Assembly: GCF_020009625.1 (NCBI RefSeq)
Contig: NZ_JAIHLP010000003.1
Span: 1-14,263, forward strand
Length of the DNA: 14,263 nucleotides
Direction: 5' to 3'
DNA from: Leifsonia poae
Lineage (GTDB): Bacteria > Actinomycetota > Actinomycetes > Actinomycetales > Microbacteriaceae
In this document: one piece after another, positions 1 through 7,214 of the stretch
How the letters are laid out: each line of letters starts with the position of its first letter
How positions within the stretch are numbered: position 1 is the first letter of the stretch
The notes under the pieces: generated by a model
Told to the model about the DNA's origin: nothing
Seen by the model: the letters and a program-made list of their open reading frames with translations, nothing else
The model's database searches: none
Made by a program: the position numbers and the translations under genes

Positions 1-245
1 CCGCACCCGAACCGCGCTGGCCGCAGGCCGTGGACCGACGGTGATCTCGTCTCCGGAACCCCACTCGAGCCACTGGTGCGCCTGCTCGACTCCGTCTACG
101 CCGGGAGAACAGGTCATCTGGGCGGCCCGAGTCCGTCGACGACGATCCCAGCCAAGCCAGGCGGTCCTTCGCCACCGCGGTCGCCCCGTGGCTCGCCGAC
201 ACGGCCTCCCCCGCTGCGTCCACCCTTCGCACCTGGACCAGCTGA
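1..245 (+). CDS. 3' end of an unrecognised gene, frame-disrupted
   Basis: The window opens inside what looks like the 3' end of a plus-strand gene. One frame reads protein-like from about 34 to 120 (DGDLVSGTPLEPLVRLLDSV). A second frame takes over and runs to a TGA at 243-245, ending in ATAVAPWLADTASPAASTLR and a few more residues. Joining the two needs one small indel near 115-125, the same kind of defect seen in the next genes. I do not recognise the family. The gene converges on the M20 gene, with only 37 bases between the two stops. That gap holds no clear hairpin with a T-run. Coding is inferred from composition and the plausible C-terminal end only. Confidence 0.35.
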
Positions 246-282
246 GCGGGTCCGAGCACGTCGCACGTGGTGCGGGTGGCGC

Positions 283-1420
283 TCAGGACGCCGCCCGCAC
301 GACGTCCACCACGGTCTGTGCGAGCGCCACGGCGGCATCCCGCAGCGCTTTCTCCGCCACCGGCCCGACGCATGCCGCGGCGAACTCCGGCTGGTGGTTG
401 GTCGCGGGCAGGCTGCCGACGCCGACATACGGGTGGATGGCCGGGACGATCTGCGAGACATTGCCCATATCGGTCGACGCCCGGTTCATCGTCCCGGTGC
501 CAGAGGTGTCGAACACCCTCCCCAGCGCGGTGGCGTTCGCCGCGGTAGTGGCCGAGCGCCCGCTCGTCGGTGCGGAACTCGGAGTACCGTTTGCTCTCCG
601 GCGTGTTGGTGAGCGTGGTCCCCGAGGCGAGCGCGCCCGCTTCGAAGCAGCGGTTCACCCTCTGCTCGATGTGCTCCAGTTCCGCCAGGGTCTCGGCGCG
701 CACGTACCAGCGGCCCTCCGTGCGGTTCGGAATGGCGTTGGGCGCCTGGCCGCCGACGGTCTGGATGCCGTGGACGCGCGCCGAGTGCGGCAGCTGCTGG
801 CGCAGGAGGCCGATGGCGACCTGCGCCACGACGAACGCGTCGTTGGCGTTGACGCCCTGCTCCGGGTACGCGCCGGCGTGGGCCGCTTTGCCGTCGTACT
901 GCACGTGCGAGTGTGCAACGGCGAATGGCCGCGCCTCCGCGACGTCCACCGGCCCCGGATGCGCCATGACGGCCAGGTCGAGGCCGGCGAAGGCTCCGCG
1001 GTCGAGCAGCTCGATCTTTCCGCCACCGCCCTCTTCGGCCGGGGTGCCGTACACCTCAACCGTGATACCGAGCTCGTCGGCGAGCGGCGCGAGCGCGGCG
1101 GCGACGCCGACGGCGATGGCGGCGATGAGGTTGTGACCGCAGGCGTGACCGAGCCCGGGGAGCGCGTCGTACTCGGCGCAGATTCCGATGCGCACCGCAC
1201 CGGTGCCAGCCGTCGCGAGGAACGCGGTCTCCAGCCCGAGATAGGCGGGCGTCACCGCGAAACCACGGGATTCGAGCTCATCGCAGAGTCGGGCGCTGGC
1301 GCGGTGCTCGTTCCAGGCGGTCTCCGGGTCGGCGTGAAGCGCCTCGGAGAGGGCGATCAAGCGCGGCAGCTCCGCGTCGACCTGCTCGCGCACGCGCCGC
1401 TTCAGCGCCGCCTCACTCAT
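283..1420 (-). CDS. M20-family amidohydrolase (aminoacylase/AbgA-like), one frameshift
   Basis: A zinc-type amidohydrolase of the M20 peptidase family, expected to hydrolyse an N-acyl or amide bond in the cytoplasm. I translated it directly. It starts MSEAALKRRV, and the metal-binding HACGH motif is at residues 92-96 (C94 and H96 are the likely ligands, as in M20D enzymes). EYDALPG is at 83-89, the acid pair E129-E130 in TPAEEGGGG, and MAHPG with H154. The small dimerisation domain follows. The frame breaks after residue 293 (HYR), near 538-545, where one extra G shifts it. The next frame continues ANATALGRVFDTSGTGTMNR through TNHQPEF to a TGA at 285-283. Restored length is 378 residues, normal for the family. 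It is the last gene of a four-gene operon, and its ATG overlaps the DUF1028 stop by 8 bases. The substrate cannot be read from the sequence. Confidence 0.85.
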
Positions 1421-2083
1421 CGCCCCGCACACCGTAGCTCGGCGCCCCGGCAGGGGTGAGCCCGCGTGCCACGTACGCGTCGCGCTGCGGCAGCCAAGTC
1501 TCGACGAGGATCTCGTCCAGCAGCTCGACGGGATGGTCGGCCCAGTCGACGCGGAGGTCGGTGACCCGCCAGCCGGCGTCGCGCACGACCGCGACGCCGG
1601 CCGAGCGGACGGGCCCCTCCTCGCCTCCGGCGGCGACGGCGGCCTTCAATGCGGACAGCAGTCTCACCTCCAGGTCGCCATCCGCCGCCTCGAACGCGTC
1701 CACCATGAGCTGCGGGAGGTCTGCCCTGGCGAGCAGGTTGCCCGCCGCGACGGCGTGCGCCGACTGCGCGTGGCCGTGCTCGCCGAGCACATGCGACCCC
1801 GAGTGGATGGCGGAGCGGCCTGCGCGGTCGATCACCAACAGCTGCCGGTAGTCGATGTCCGGCGTGGAGTCCACGACCCACGCAAGCACCTCCGCCACCG
1901 GCCGTCCGTCGCGCAACCCGGCGAGGAGCTGCGGACCGAGCCGGGGATCGGTGACGTTCTGCGAGTGCCCCCGCCGATACCCTCCGCGAGGTTGACGCAG
2001 CGCGCGGCGACTGCCGGCGATGAGGAGCAGATGGCAGAGCCGATGGCGCCGGTGTCGTCGACGGCGAGGATGGAGAAGGTCAT
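1413..2083 (-). CDS. DUF1028-family protein, one frameshift
   Basis: A DUF1028 protein of about 223 residues, the usual family length. The N-terminus MTFSILAVDDTGAIGSAICS and the motif AARCVNLAEGIGGG match the family. After GGGT the frame breaks near 1964-1966, where one base appears to be missing. The other frame resumes SQNVTDPRLGPQLLAGLRDG and runs to TGA at 1415-1413. The middle holds RQLLVIDRAGRSAIHSGSH and GNLLARADLPQLMVDAFEAA, both typical. The biochemical role of DUF1028 is not established. I recall it being grouped with Ntn-hydrolase folds, which would fit an amide-hydrolysing job here, but that is inference. Its start overlaps the RidA stop as ATGA, and a purine-rich GGGAGGGG lies upstream as a ribosome site. 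Confidence 0.82.
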
Positions 2084-2516
2084 CGTCGCCCCTCCCCCGC
2101 CGCGTCCGTGCTGATGACAGCTGTCGCGTCGATCTCCACCAGCCACTCCGGCCGGGCGAGCGCCGAGACGACGATGCCTGTGGAGACGGGGAAGACGCCT
2201 TTCAGCCAGCGGCCGACGACGCGGTAGACCGTCTCGCGATACCGCGGGTCGACGAGGTAGATCACGACCTTGACGATGTCCTCGACGTTCGAACCCGCCT
2301 CCTCCAGCAGCATCGCGATGTTCGCCATCGCCTTCTCAGCCTGCGCCTCCACGTCGCCGATGCCGACGGACTCACGGGTCTCCAGGTCCTGGCCGATCTG
2401 GCCGCGCAGGTAGACGACCCGTTCGCGACGACGGCCTGGCAGAGATCGTTGTCGAGGTTCTGCTCCGGGTATGTCTCTTTGGTGTTGAACGGCCGGATCC
2501 TGGTGTGCGTCGGCAT
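2080..2516 (-). CDS. RidA/YjgF/UK114-family protein, one frameshift
   Basis: A Rid-family protein of about 145 residues. RidA itself hydrolyses reactive enamines and imines to ketones plus ammonia; other Rid groups act within specific degradation pathways. The N-terminus MPTHTRIRPFNTKETYPEQN followed by LDNDLCQAVVA is in one frame. A small indel near 2420-2430 moves the reading to RVVYLRGQIGQDLETRESVG, then AMANIAMLLEEAGSNVEDIV and SALARPEWLVEIDATAVI. The arginine in ARPEW (about residue 120) matches the catalytic arginine of RidA, and VEIDA the conserved glutamate region, so deaminase activity is plausible. The ATG overlaps the monooxygenase stop by one base (TGATG), with AAGGAG about 10 bases upstream inside that gene. 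It belongs with a flavin monooxygenase and two likely hydrolases. Confidence 0.88.
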
Positions 2517-3805
2517 CAGACAACTGCTCCTTCTGCCGCGAGCGCGGCCTGCTGGTCGTACGCGAGATAGCCCCGCTGAATCTGGATCTGGTCGGCGATG
2601 TGGCCGGCGTCGTGCCAGACACCCCAGATGAAGCTGGAGCCGCGGCGCGACTGCCAGGGCAGGCCGAGGAAGTAGACGCCAGGCTCGGTTGAGACGCCGC
2701 GCTGGTGCACCGGCCTGCCGTTCTCGTCGAACGCATCCACCTGCAGCCAGCTGTAGTCGGTGCGGAAGCCCGTCGCCCACACGATCGTGGTGATCCCGGC
2801 CGCCTGGAGGTCGAGTTCGAGGATCGGGTCGGTCAGGCTCGCCGGATCGGCGCCCACCAGGCGCGCCTCAGGCTCCTCGGGGAGGTCGAGGCCGTTGCGG
2901 GCGACGTAGGCGTCCGCCTCGTCGAGGAGGGCGAAGAGGTTGTCGTCGCCAGCGGCGACGTTGCGGGCGACGTCTGGTGCGAACCGCATCCGCCCGTCGC
3001 TGTACGCGGTGGTCCGGCCGACCAGGGTGATCCCGCCGGCGGCGAGCTCGCGGAAGTCGACCGTGTGGCCGCCGTCCGCACCGCTCACGGCGATGGTGAC
3101 ATGCTCGGCACCCTGGGGAGGGGTCGACAGGTCCCACTTGCCGAGCACACCGAGCCACCAGACGAAAGTCGCGGCCCCGGTAACGACGCGGCGGCCGGTC
3201 GTGCGGGCCGACCGACAGGTAGACCTCGCGGCCCGAGCGGCGCAGCTCGTCGGCGATCTGCACGCCGGACGAGCCGGCGCCGACGACCAGCACGCCACCC
3301 TGCGGCAATTGCGCAGGATTGCGGTAGTCACTGGAGTGCAGCTGGGTGGGCCACGAGCCGTCTGGGATGACCGCGGGGATGACGGGGACTTGGAACGGCC
3401 CGGTGGCCGCGACGACGTAGCGCGCCTGGAACGCACCGTCTGAGGTTTCGACGGTGAACCCCGGCCGGTCGGCGTTTCGGACGACGCGGGTGACCTCCAC
3501 ACCGGTGCGGATGGGCGCGTCGATGAGTTTCGTGTACGCGACGAAGTAGTCGGCGACGTCGTCTTTCGGTGCGAACTCGTCGGCGCCGACCGTCTCGAAC
3601 TCCAGCTTGGGGAAGCGGTCGTGCCACGCCGGGCCGTTGGCGACGAGCGAATCCCAGCGCCCTGTTCGCCAGCCTTCGGCGATCCGGCCCTTCTCGAGGA
3701 CGAGGTGCGGGATGCGCGGTCGGTCAGATGATCGCTCATCGCCACACCGGCCTGGCCACCGCCGACGACGACGACCTCGATCTCCTGGATCTCCTGGCTC
3801 GACAT
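2516..3805 (-). CDS. Flavin monooxygenase (CzcO/FMO-like NAD(P)/FAD oxidoreductase), two compensating frameshifts
   Basis: A two-dinucleotide flavoprotein of the class B monooxygenase/CzcO type, likely oxygenating an organic substrate with NADPH and O2. The FAD motif GGGQAG is at residues 15-20. The second Rossmann motif VLVVGAGSSGVQIADEL lies near residues 168-184 and the ATG motif IVWATGFRTDYSWL near 340. The C-terminal LPWQSRRGSSFIWGVWHDAG is typical. There are two breaks: one base missing at about 3713-3716 (after LTDR) and one extra T/A at 3165-3167 (RDF-VWWLGV). They cancel, so the span is an exact multiple of three (429 residues). The start at 3805 is chosen for its AAGGAGA site 6-7 bases upstream; an earlier TTG at 3874 lacks one. 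First gene of the FMO-Rid-DUF1028-M20 operon. Confidence 0.86.
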   Translation of the reverse strand: MSSQEIQEIEVVVVGGGQAGVAMSDHLTDRASRTSSSRRAGSPKAGEQGAGIRSSPTARRGTTASPSWSSRRSAPTSSHRKTTSPTTSSRTRNSSTRPSAPVWRSPASSETPTGRGSPSKPQTVRSRRATSSRPPGRSKSPSSPRSSQTARGPPSCTPVTTAILRNCRRVACWSSAPARPACRSPTSCAARAARSTCRSARTTGRRVVTGAATFVWWLGVLGKWDLSTPPQGAEHVTIAVSGADGGHTVDFRELAAGGITLVGRTTAYSDGRMRFAPDVARNVAAGDDNLFALLDEADAYVARNGLDLPEEPEARLVGADPASLTDPILELDLQAAGITTIVWATGFRTDYSWLQVDAFDENGRPVHQRGVSTEPGVYFLGLPWQSRRGSSFIWGVWHDAGHIADQIQIQRGYLAYDQQAALAAEGAVV

Positions 3806-3899
3806 GCTGATCTCCTTCGCTGATCGTTGAGCGGTCCAGCCATTGTCAGCAGGAGCGGTCGAATCTAAAAACAATGAGAATCGCCGAATTGGATCAATA

Positions 3900-3909
3900 G
3901 AAGTGATGC
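3900..3909 (+). promoter_or_regulatory. Shared 10-bp word GAAGTGATGC, copy 1 (possible operator)
   Basis: An exact copy of the word found at 10297-10306 on the opposite strand, and one base different from 11358-11367. It sits about 95 bases before the monooxygenase start and 144 before the aldehyde dehydrogenase start. A regulatory role is inference. Confidence 0.35.
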
Positions 3910-4040
3910 CTTGTGCGCGGGTCGCGCGCGTCGATTAACTACCTCGCCAAAGAGTTTTCGACCCGGATGCTCACACCACATCGCTTCAATTGATGCAGTT
4001 CAGCGGTTTTCGGCGCTCGTTTCGATGTGCCACTCGTGCG

Positions 4041-4046
4041 TACTCT
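4041..4046 (+). promoter_or_regulatory. Candidate -10 element for a leaderless aldehyde dehydrogenase mRNA
   Basis: TACTCT fits the actinobacterial TAnnnT pattern and ends exactly 6 bases before the ATG at 4053. That would put the transcription start on the A of the start codon. No Shine-Dalgarno sequence precedes this ATG, which agrees with a leaderless message. The -35 region is weak. Confidence 0.4.
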
Positions 4047-4052
4047 TCCGGC

Positions 4053-5516
4053 ATGACGATCGAAACAACCGCCCGCGTCGACGGCAGGGCACTCATCGAC
4101 GGCGACAGGGTCCACGCGGCCTCCGGCGACACCTTCGTCACGATCAACCCGGCGACGGGCTCCGCCATCGCAGACATCGCCCAGGGCGGCAGCGCCGACA
4201 TCGACAGAGCGGTCGCAGCGGCGCGCGCCGCATACGAGAGCGGATCGTGGAGCGCCCTCGGAGCCGCAGAGCGCGGTCTCGTCCTCCGACGTCTCGCCGA
4301 TCTCATCGAGCGCGACGCCGATGAGCTCGCACTGCTCGAATCGCTCGACATGGGCAAGCCGCTCTCACAGACCAGCGCGGTCGACGTACCGGGAACCGCT
4401 GCGACGTTCCGCTGGTACGGCGAGCTGGCCGACAAGCTGACCGACGAGGTCCCCGCCACTCCCCCCGGCTCCACAGCGATCGTCAGCAGGGTCGCACTCG
4501 GCGTCGTCGCAGCGATCGTGCCGTGGAACTACCCCCTCGACATCGCCGCCTGGAAGCTCGCCCCGGCATTGGTGGCGGGCAATAGCGTGGTGCTGAAGCC
4601 CGCCGAGACCACGAGCCTCAGCGCCCTCCGCCTCGGCGAACTCGCCCTGGAGGCCGGCCTGCCGGCCGGCGTGCTCAACGTCGTCCCCGGGCCAGGCGCC
4701 GTGATCGGGCGCGCCCTCGGACTGCACCCGCACGTGGACGCCCTCACCTTCACGGGATCGACGGCCGTCGCCAAGAGGTTGATGACGTACGCCGGCGAGT
4801 CGAACCTGAAGCGGCTCAGCCTGGAGGCCGGCGGCAAGAGCTCCAACCTGATCTTCGCCGACGCGGAGGATCTGTCGCGTGCGGCGGAACAGGCAGCATT
4901 CGGCGCGTTCTACAACCAGGGCGAGGTCTGCTCGGCCAACTCCCGTATCTTCGTCGAACGCCCCGTCTACGACGAGTTCGTCGGCCTCCTCACCACAGCC
5001 GCGCAGGCGTACCGTTCCGGCGACCCGCTCGACCCGGCCAGCGGCAACGGCGCACTCGTCTCCGAGTCGCACGCCGACACCGTCGCCGAAGCGATCGCCG
5101 CTGCGGCGCGCGATGGCGAGCTGATCGGCGGCGAACGGATCCAGCGCGGTGGATCGTCCGCGTTCATCGACCCGGCCATCGTCACAGGCCTGCCATTGTC
5201 GCATCCGTTGCACCGCGACGAGATCTTCGGACCGCTCGTCGTCGTGCAGGCGTTCGATGACGAGGGCGACGCCGTGCACGCCGCGAACGCGACGGACTAC
5301 GGCCTCGCCGCCTCGGTCTGGACCTCCAGCCTGTCCCGCGCGCACAGAGTGTCCGAGCGGCTGGTCGCCGGTACGGTCTCGGTGAACACCGTGGATGCGC
5401 TCGGCTCCACCACCCCGTTCGGCGGGTTCAAGCAGTCCGGCTTCGGCCGCGACCTCTCCCGCCACGCCATCGACAACTATGTCGGCCTCAAGACCACGTG
5501 GTTCCAGCACGACTAG
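4053..5516 (+). CDS. NAD(P)+-dependent aldehyde dehydrogenase, PuuC-like
   Basis: An intact 487-residue aldehyde dehydrogenase, oxidising an aldehyde to the acid. The catalytic set is complete: N159 in VPWNYP, K182 in VLKPAE, the cofactor loop FTGSTAVAK (232-240), the general base E258 in LEAGGKS, and the nucleophile C293 in NQGEVCS. Overall similarity is greatest, from memory, to PuuC, the gamma-glutamyl-gamma-aminobutyraldehyde dehydrogenase of putrescine breakdown, and to related betaine- and aminoaldehyde dehydrogenases. The exact substrate is uncertain. I chose ATG 4053 because the protein then begins at the usual place. Upstream in-frame TTG 3990 and ATG 3993 would add about 20 arginine-rich residues not expected in the family. 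No Shine-Dalgarno site is visible, but a -10-like element is well placed for leaderless translation. An APC permease follows 96 bases downstream. Confidence 0.93.
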   Translation: MTIETTARVDGRALIDGDRVHAASGDTFVTINPATGSAIADIAQGGSADIDRAVAAARAAYESGSWSALGAAERGLVLRRLADLIERDADELALLESLDMGKPLSQTSAVDVPGTAATFRWYGELADKLTDEVPATPPGSTAIVSRVALGVVAAIVPWNYPLDIAAWKLAPALVAGNSVVLKPAETTSLSALRLGELALEAGLPAGVLNVVPGPGAVIGRALGLHPHVDALTFTGSTAVAKRLMTYAGESNLKRLSLEAGGKSSNLIFADAEDLSRAAEQAAFGAFYNQGEVCSANSRIFVERPVYDEFVGLLTTAAQAYRSGDPLDPASGNGALVSESHADTVAEAIAAAARDGELIGGERIQRGGSSAFIDPAIVTGLPLSHPLHRDEIFGPLVVVQAFDDEGDAVHAANATDYGLAASVWTSSLSRAHRVSERLVAGTVSVNTVDALGSTTPFGGFKQSGFGRDLSRHAIDNYVGLKTTWFQHD

Positions 5517-5526
5517 GAGTTCCACG

Positions 5527-5592
5527 ATGACCGGGCAGTTGCACGGCGCATCCACCCCCAACTGCGTAAAACCCGGCAATCCCCGAGAATGA
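5527..5592 (+). CDS. Possible 21-residue mini-gene between the dehydrogenase and the permease
   Basis: A short frame, ATG at 5527 to TGA at 5590-5592, begins MTGQLHGAST and ends VKPGNPRE, with a single cysteine. It has a better ribosome site than many real genes nearby: TAGGAG overlapping the dehydrogenase stop codon, with a 7-base spacing. Its TGA overlaps an in-frame ATG at 5589 of the permease frame (ATGA), so it could couple translation to a longer permease form or act as a short leader peptide. I do not recognise the peptide. It could equally be a chance frame. Confidence 0.35.
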   Translation: MTGQLHGASTPNCVKPGNPRE

Positions 5593-5597
5593 AGGAC

Positions 5598-5604
5598 GAA
5601 GGAG
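5598..5604 (+). promoter_or_regulatory. Ribosome binding site deciding the permease start
   Basis: GAAGGAG lies 8 bases before the ATG at 5613. The earlier in-frame ATG at 5589 has only a weak purine stretch, so 5613 is preferred. Confidence 0.7.
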
Positions 5605-5612
5605 TCCCACCG

Positions 5613-7136
5613 ATGAGTTCACCAGCCAGGAACGACGCGAAGCTCGAGACCTCGAACCTCCGAGCCCAGCACTTCCATAAGACACTCGGCCGTCTCGACA
5701 TCGTGTTCCTGTCGATCAGTGCGATCATCGCCATCGACACCGTCGCGCAGATCGCGGCGGGGGGCGGCGCCGAGGCGTTCACCTGGACCGTGATCATCGG
5801 CATCACGTTCCTGTTCCCGTACGCGCTCGTCATCGCCGAACTCGGCAGCACCTTCCACGACGAGGGCGGCCCCTTCGTCTGGGTGCGGCTCGCGTTCGGC
5901 AAGCTGACGGCGGCGATCGCGACCCTGTTCTACTGGATCACGAACCCGCTCTGGATGGGCGGATCGCTGGTGTTCATCTCCGCCGCCACCTGGAGCGCGT
6001 ACATCGCACCGCTGCCGGAAGGAAGCGCAGGCGACATCGCGTTCAAATTGATCTTCATCTGGCTGGCCATCGGCACCGCGATCATCGGCCTCAAGTACGG
6101 CAAGCACATCGTGGCCGCAGGCGCGATCGTGAAGGTCGCCCTCCTGGTGATCTTCGTCGTCACGGTGGTCGTCTATGCGTTCCAGAACGGCATCCACGGT
6201 TATGCCGCCGGCGACTTCTCCCCGACACTGGGCGGATTCCTCGCGGTCACGCCGGTCATCCTGTTCGCGGTCGTCGGCTTCGAGGCGCCCAACGGCGCCG
6301 CCGAGGAGATGCGCGACCCGCAGCGCGATGTGCCGAAAGCGATCGCCACCTCCGGCATCATCTCGATCCTCTGCTATCTCGTCCCGATCTTCGCCATCCT
6401 GGCGGTGCTGCCCGCCAGCAAGGTGCAGGGCGCGAGCGGCTTCTTGGAGGCGTTCAAGGAGGTCTTCTCCGTCTACGGTCTGGCCTCCGGTCCTGTCATG
6501 TTGATCGCGGGCCTGCTGTTCGTGTTCGTCGTGCTGACGCAGGCCAGCGCGTGGATGATCGCCTCCGACCGCGTGCAGGCGGCGGCAGGCGCCGATGGGG
6601 CGTTCTTCCGCTATTTCGGCGTCTTCTCGAAGCGGTTCGGCACCCCGGTGCGCATGAATCTCCTCTCCGGCATCGTCGCCACGGTGTTCTGCATCGCGGC
6701 GACCATGCTGCTCAAGGGCAGCACGGCGGCCGTGTTCACCGTCGTGCTCACGGTCGCCATCTCGACACTGCTGCTGTCCTATCTGGTGATTTTCCCGTCG
6801 ATCGTTCGCCTGCGCCGCAGATACCCGGACGTCGAGCGGCCGTTCCGCGTCCCCGGAGGCCGTGCCGGGCTGTGGATCGCCGTGGTGATCATCTACGCCT
6901 GGGTCGTCCTCGGCTCGTGGGTCGCGGTCTTCCCCGGCACCCTGGAGTCGGTGTTCGGACTGAAGTACGACTTCATCGACACCTGGGGCGTCGACCGGCC
7001 GACCTTCGAGGGCTTCACCGTCGGCACCCTGATCGTCATCGTCGTCATGGCGCTGGTCGGCTACTACTGGCAGCGGGCACGCGACCGCCGTGCGGAGCCT
7101 GCAACGGAAGCGCTGCTGGAGCCGGTCAGAGACTGA
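5613..7136 (+). CDS. APC-superfamily amino acid/polyamine permease
   Basis: An intact 507-residue integral membrane transporter of the amino acid-polyamine-organocation superfamily. About twelve hydrophobic segments are visible. The first, GRLDIVFLSISAIIAIDTVA, is followed by a glycine-rich turn (AAGGGAE). A family-like motif ELGSTFHDEGGPFVWVRLAFG sits between segments 2 and 3. VGFEAPNGAAEEMRDPQRDVPKAI marks the loop after segment 6, typical of APC permeases, where the FE pair lies near the substrate site. It would bring an amino acid, amine or related compound into the cell by proton coupling or exchange. Placed just after a PuuC-like aldehyde dehydrogenase on the same strand, it probably imports the precursor of that aldehyde. 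It is followed by a strong hairpin. The substrate is not readable; amines or amino acids are the best guess. Confidence 0.9.
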   Translation: MSSPARNDAKLETSNLRAQHFHKTLGRLDIVFLSISAIIAIDTVAQIAAGGGAEAFTWTVIIGITFLFPYALVIAELGSTFHDEGGPFVWVRLAFGKLTAAIATLFYWITNPLWMGGSLVFISAATWSAYIAPLPEGSAGDIAFKLIFIWLAIGTAIIGLKYGKHIVAAGAIVKVALLVIFVVTVVVYAFQNGIHGYAAGDFSPTLGGFLAVTPVILFAVVGFEAPNGAAEEMRDPQRDVPKAIATSGIISILCYLVPIFAILAVLPASKVQGASGFLEAFKEVFSVYGLASGPVMLIAGLLFVFVVLTQASAWMIASDRVQAAAGADGAFFRYFGVFSKRFGTPVRMNLLSGIVATVFCIAATMLLKGSTAAVFTVVLTVAISTLLLSYLVIFPSIVRLRRRYPDVERPFRVPGGRAGLWIAVVIIYAWVVLGSWVAVFPGTLESVFGLKYDFIDTWGVDRPTFEGFTVGTLIVIVVMALVGYYWQRARDRRAEPATEALLEPVRD

Positions 7137-7161
7137 CGCGGTCGCTCCGACACCACCGCGA

Positions 7162-7200
7162 ACGGAGGAGATCCACGGCGCGCGCCGGGATCTCCTCCGT
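7162..7200. terminator. 13-bp hairpin between converging genes, likely bidirectional terminator
   Basis: The arms ACGGAGGAGATCC (7162-7174) and GGATCTCCTCCGT (7188-7200) pair perfectly around a 13-base GC-rich loop. It stands in the 78-base gap between the stops of the permease and the GMC oxidoreductase, which face each other. No T-run follows on either strand, as is common in actinobacteria. Confidence 0.8.
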
Positions 7201-7214
7201 CGTCGGGTGCTGCG

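Larger units (their letters stand above)
3806..4052. promoter_or_regulatory. Divergent control region between the monooxygenase operon and the aldehyde dehydrogenase
   Basis: These 247 bases lie between two divergent starts and are clearly richer in A and T than the genes around them. On the minus strand a TAGATT (complement of 3862-3867) fits an actinobacterial -10 element about 56 bases before the monooxygenase ATG, but no good -35 accompanies it. Short dyads occur: CATTGT at 3841-3846 with ACAATG at 3871-3876, and ATTG-GAT-CAAT at 3888-3898. The shared word GAAGTGATGC is at 3900-3909. No convincing small gene is present. Confidence 0.6.

Noticed and set aside
246..282. Terminator between the first gene and the M20 gene
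   Set aside because: Only an imperfect GCAC/GTGC pairing is visible, too weak to call.
41..1459. Long plus-strand open frame of 472 codons
   Set aside because: It is the exact antisense of the M20 gene, whose minus-strand product shows clear metal-binding motifs. The plus-strand translation has no recognisable domain.
538..3716. Programmed frameshifting as the cause of the breaks
   Set aside because: The breaks have no common slippery heptamer or downstream structure, occur in unrelated genes and go in both directions.
4365..5579. Minus-strand open frame of 404 codons opposite the aldehyde dehydrogenase
   Set aside because: Shadow of a well-conserved gene with a complete catalytic set. Low-complexity G/A/R/E composition.
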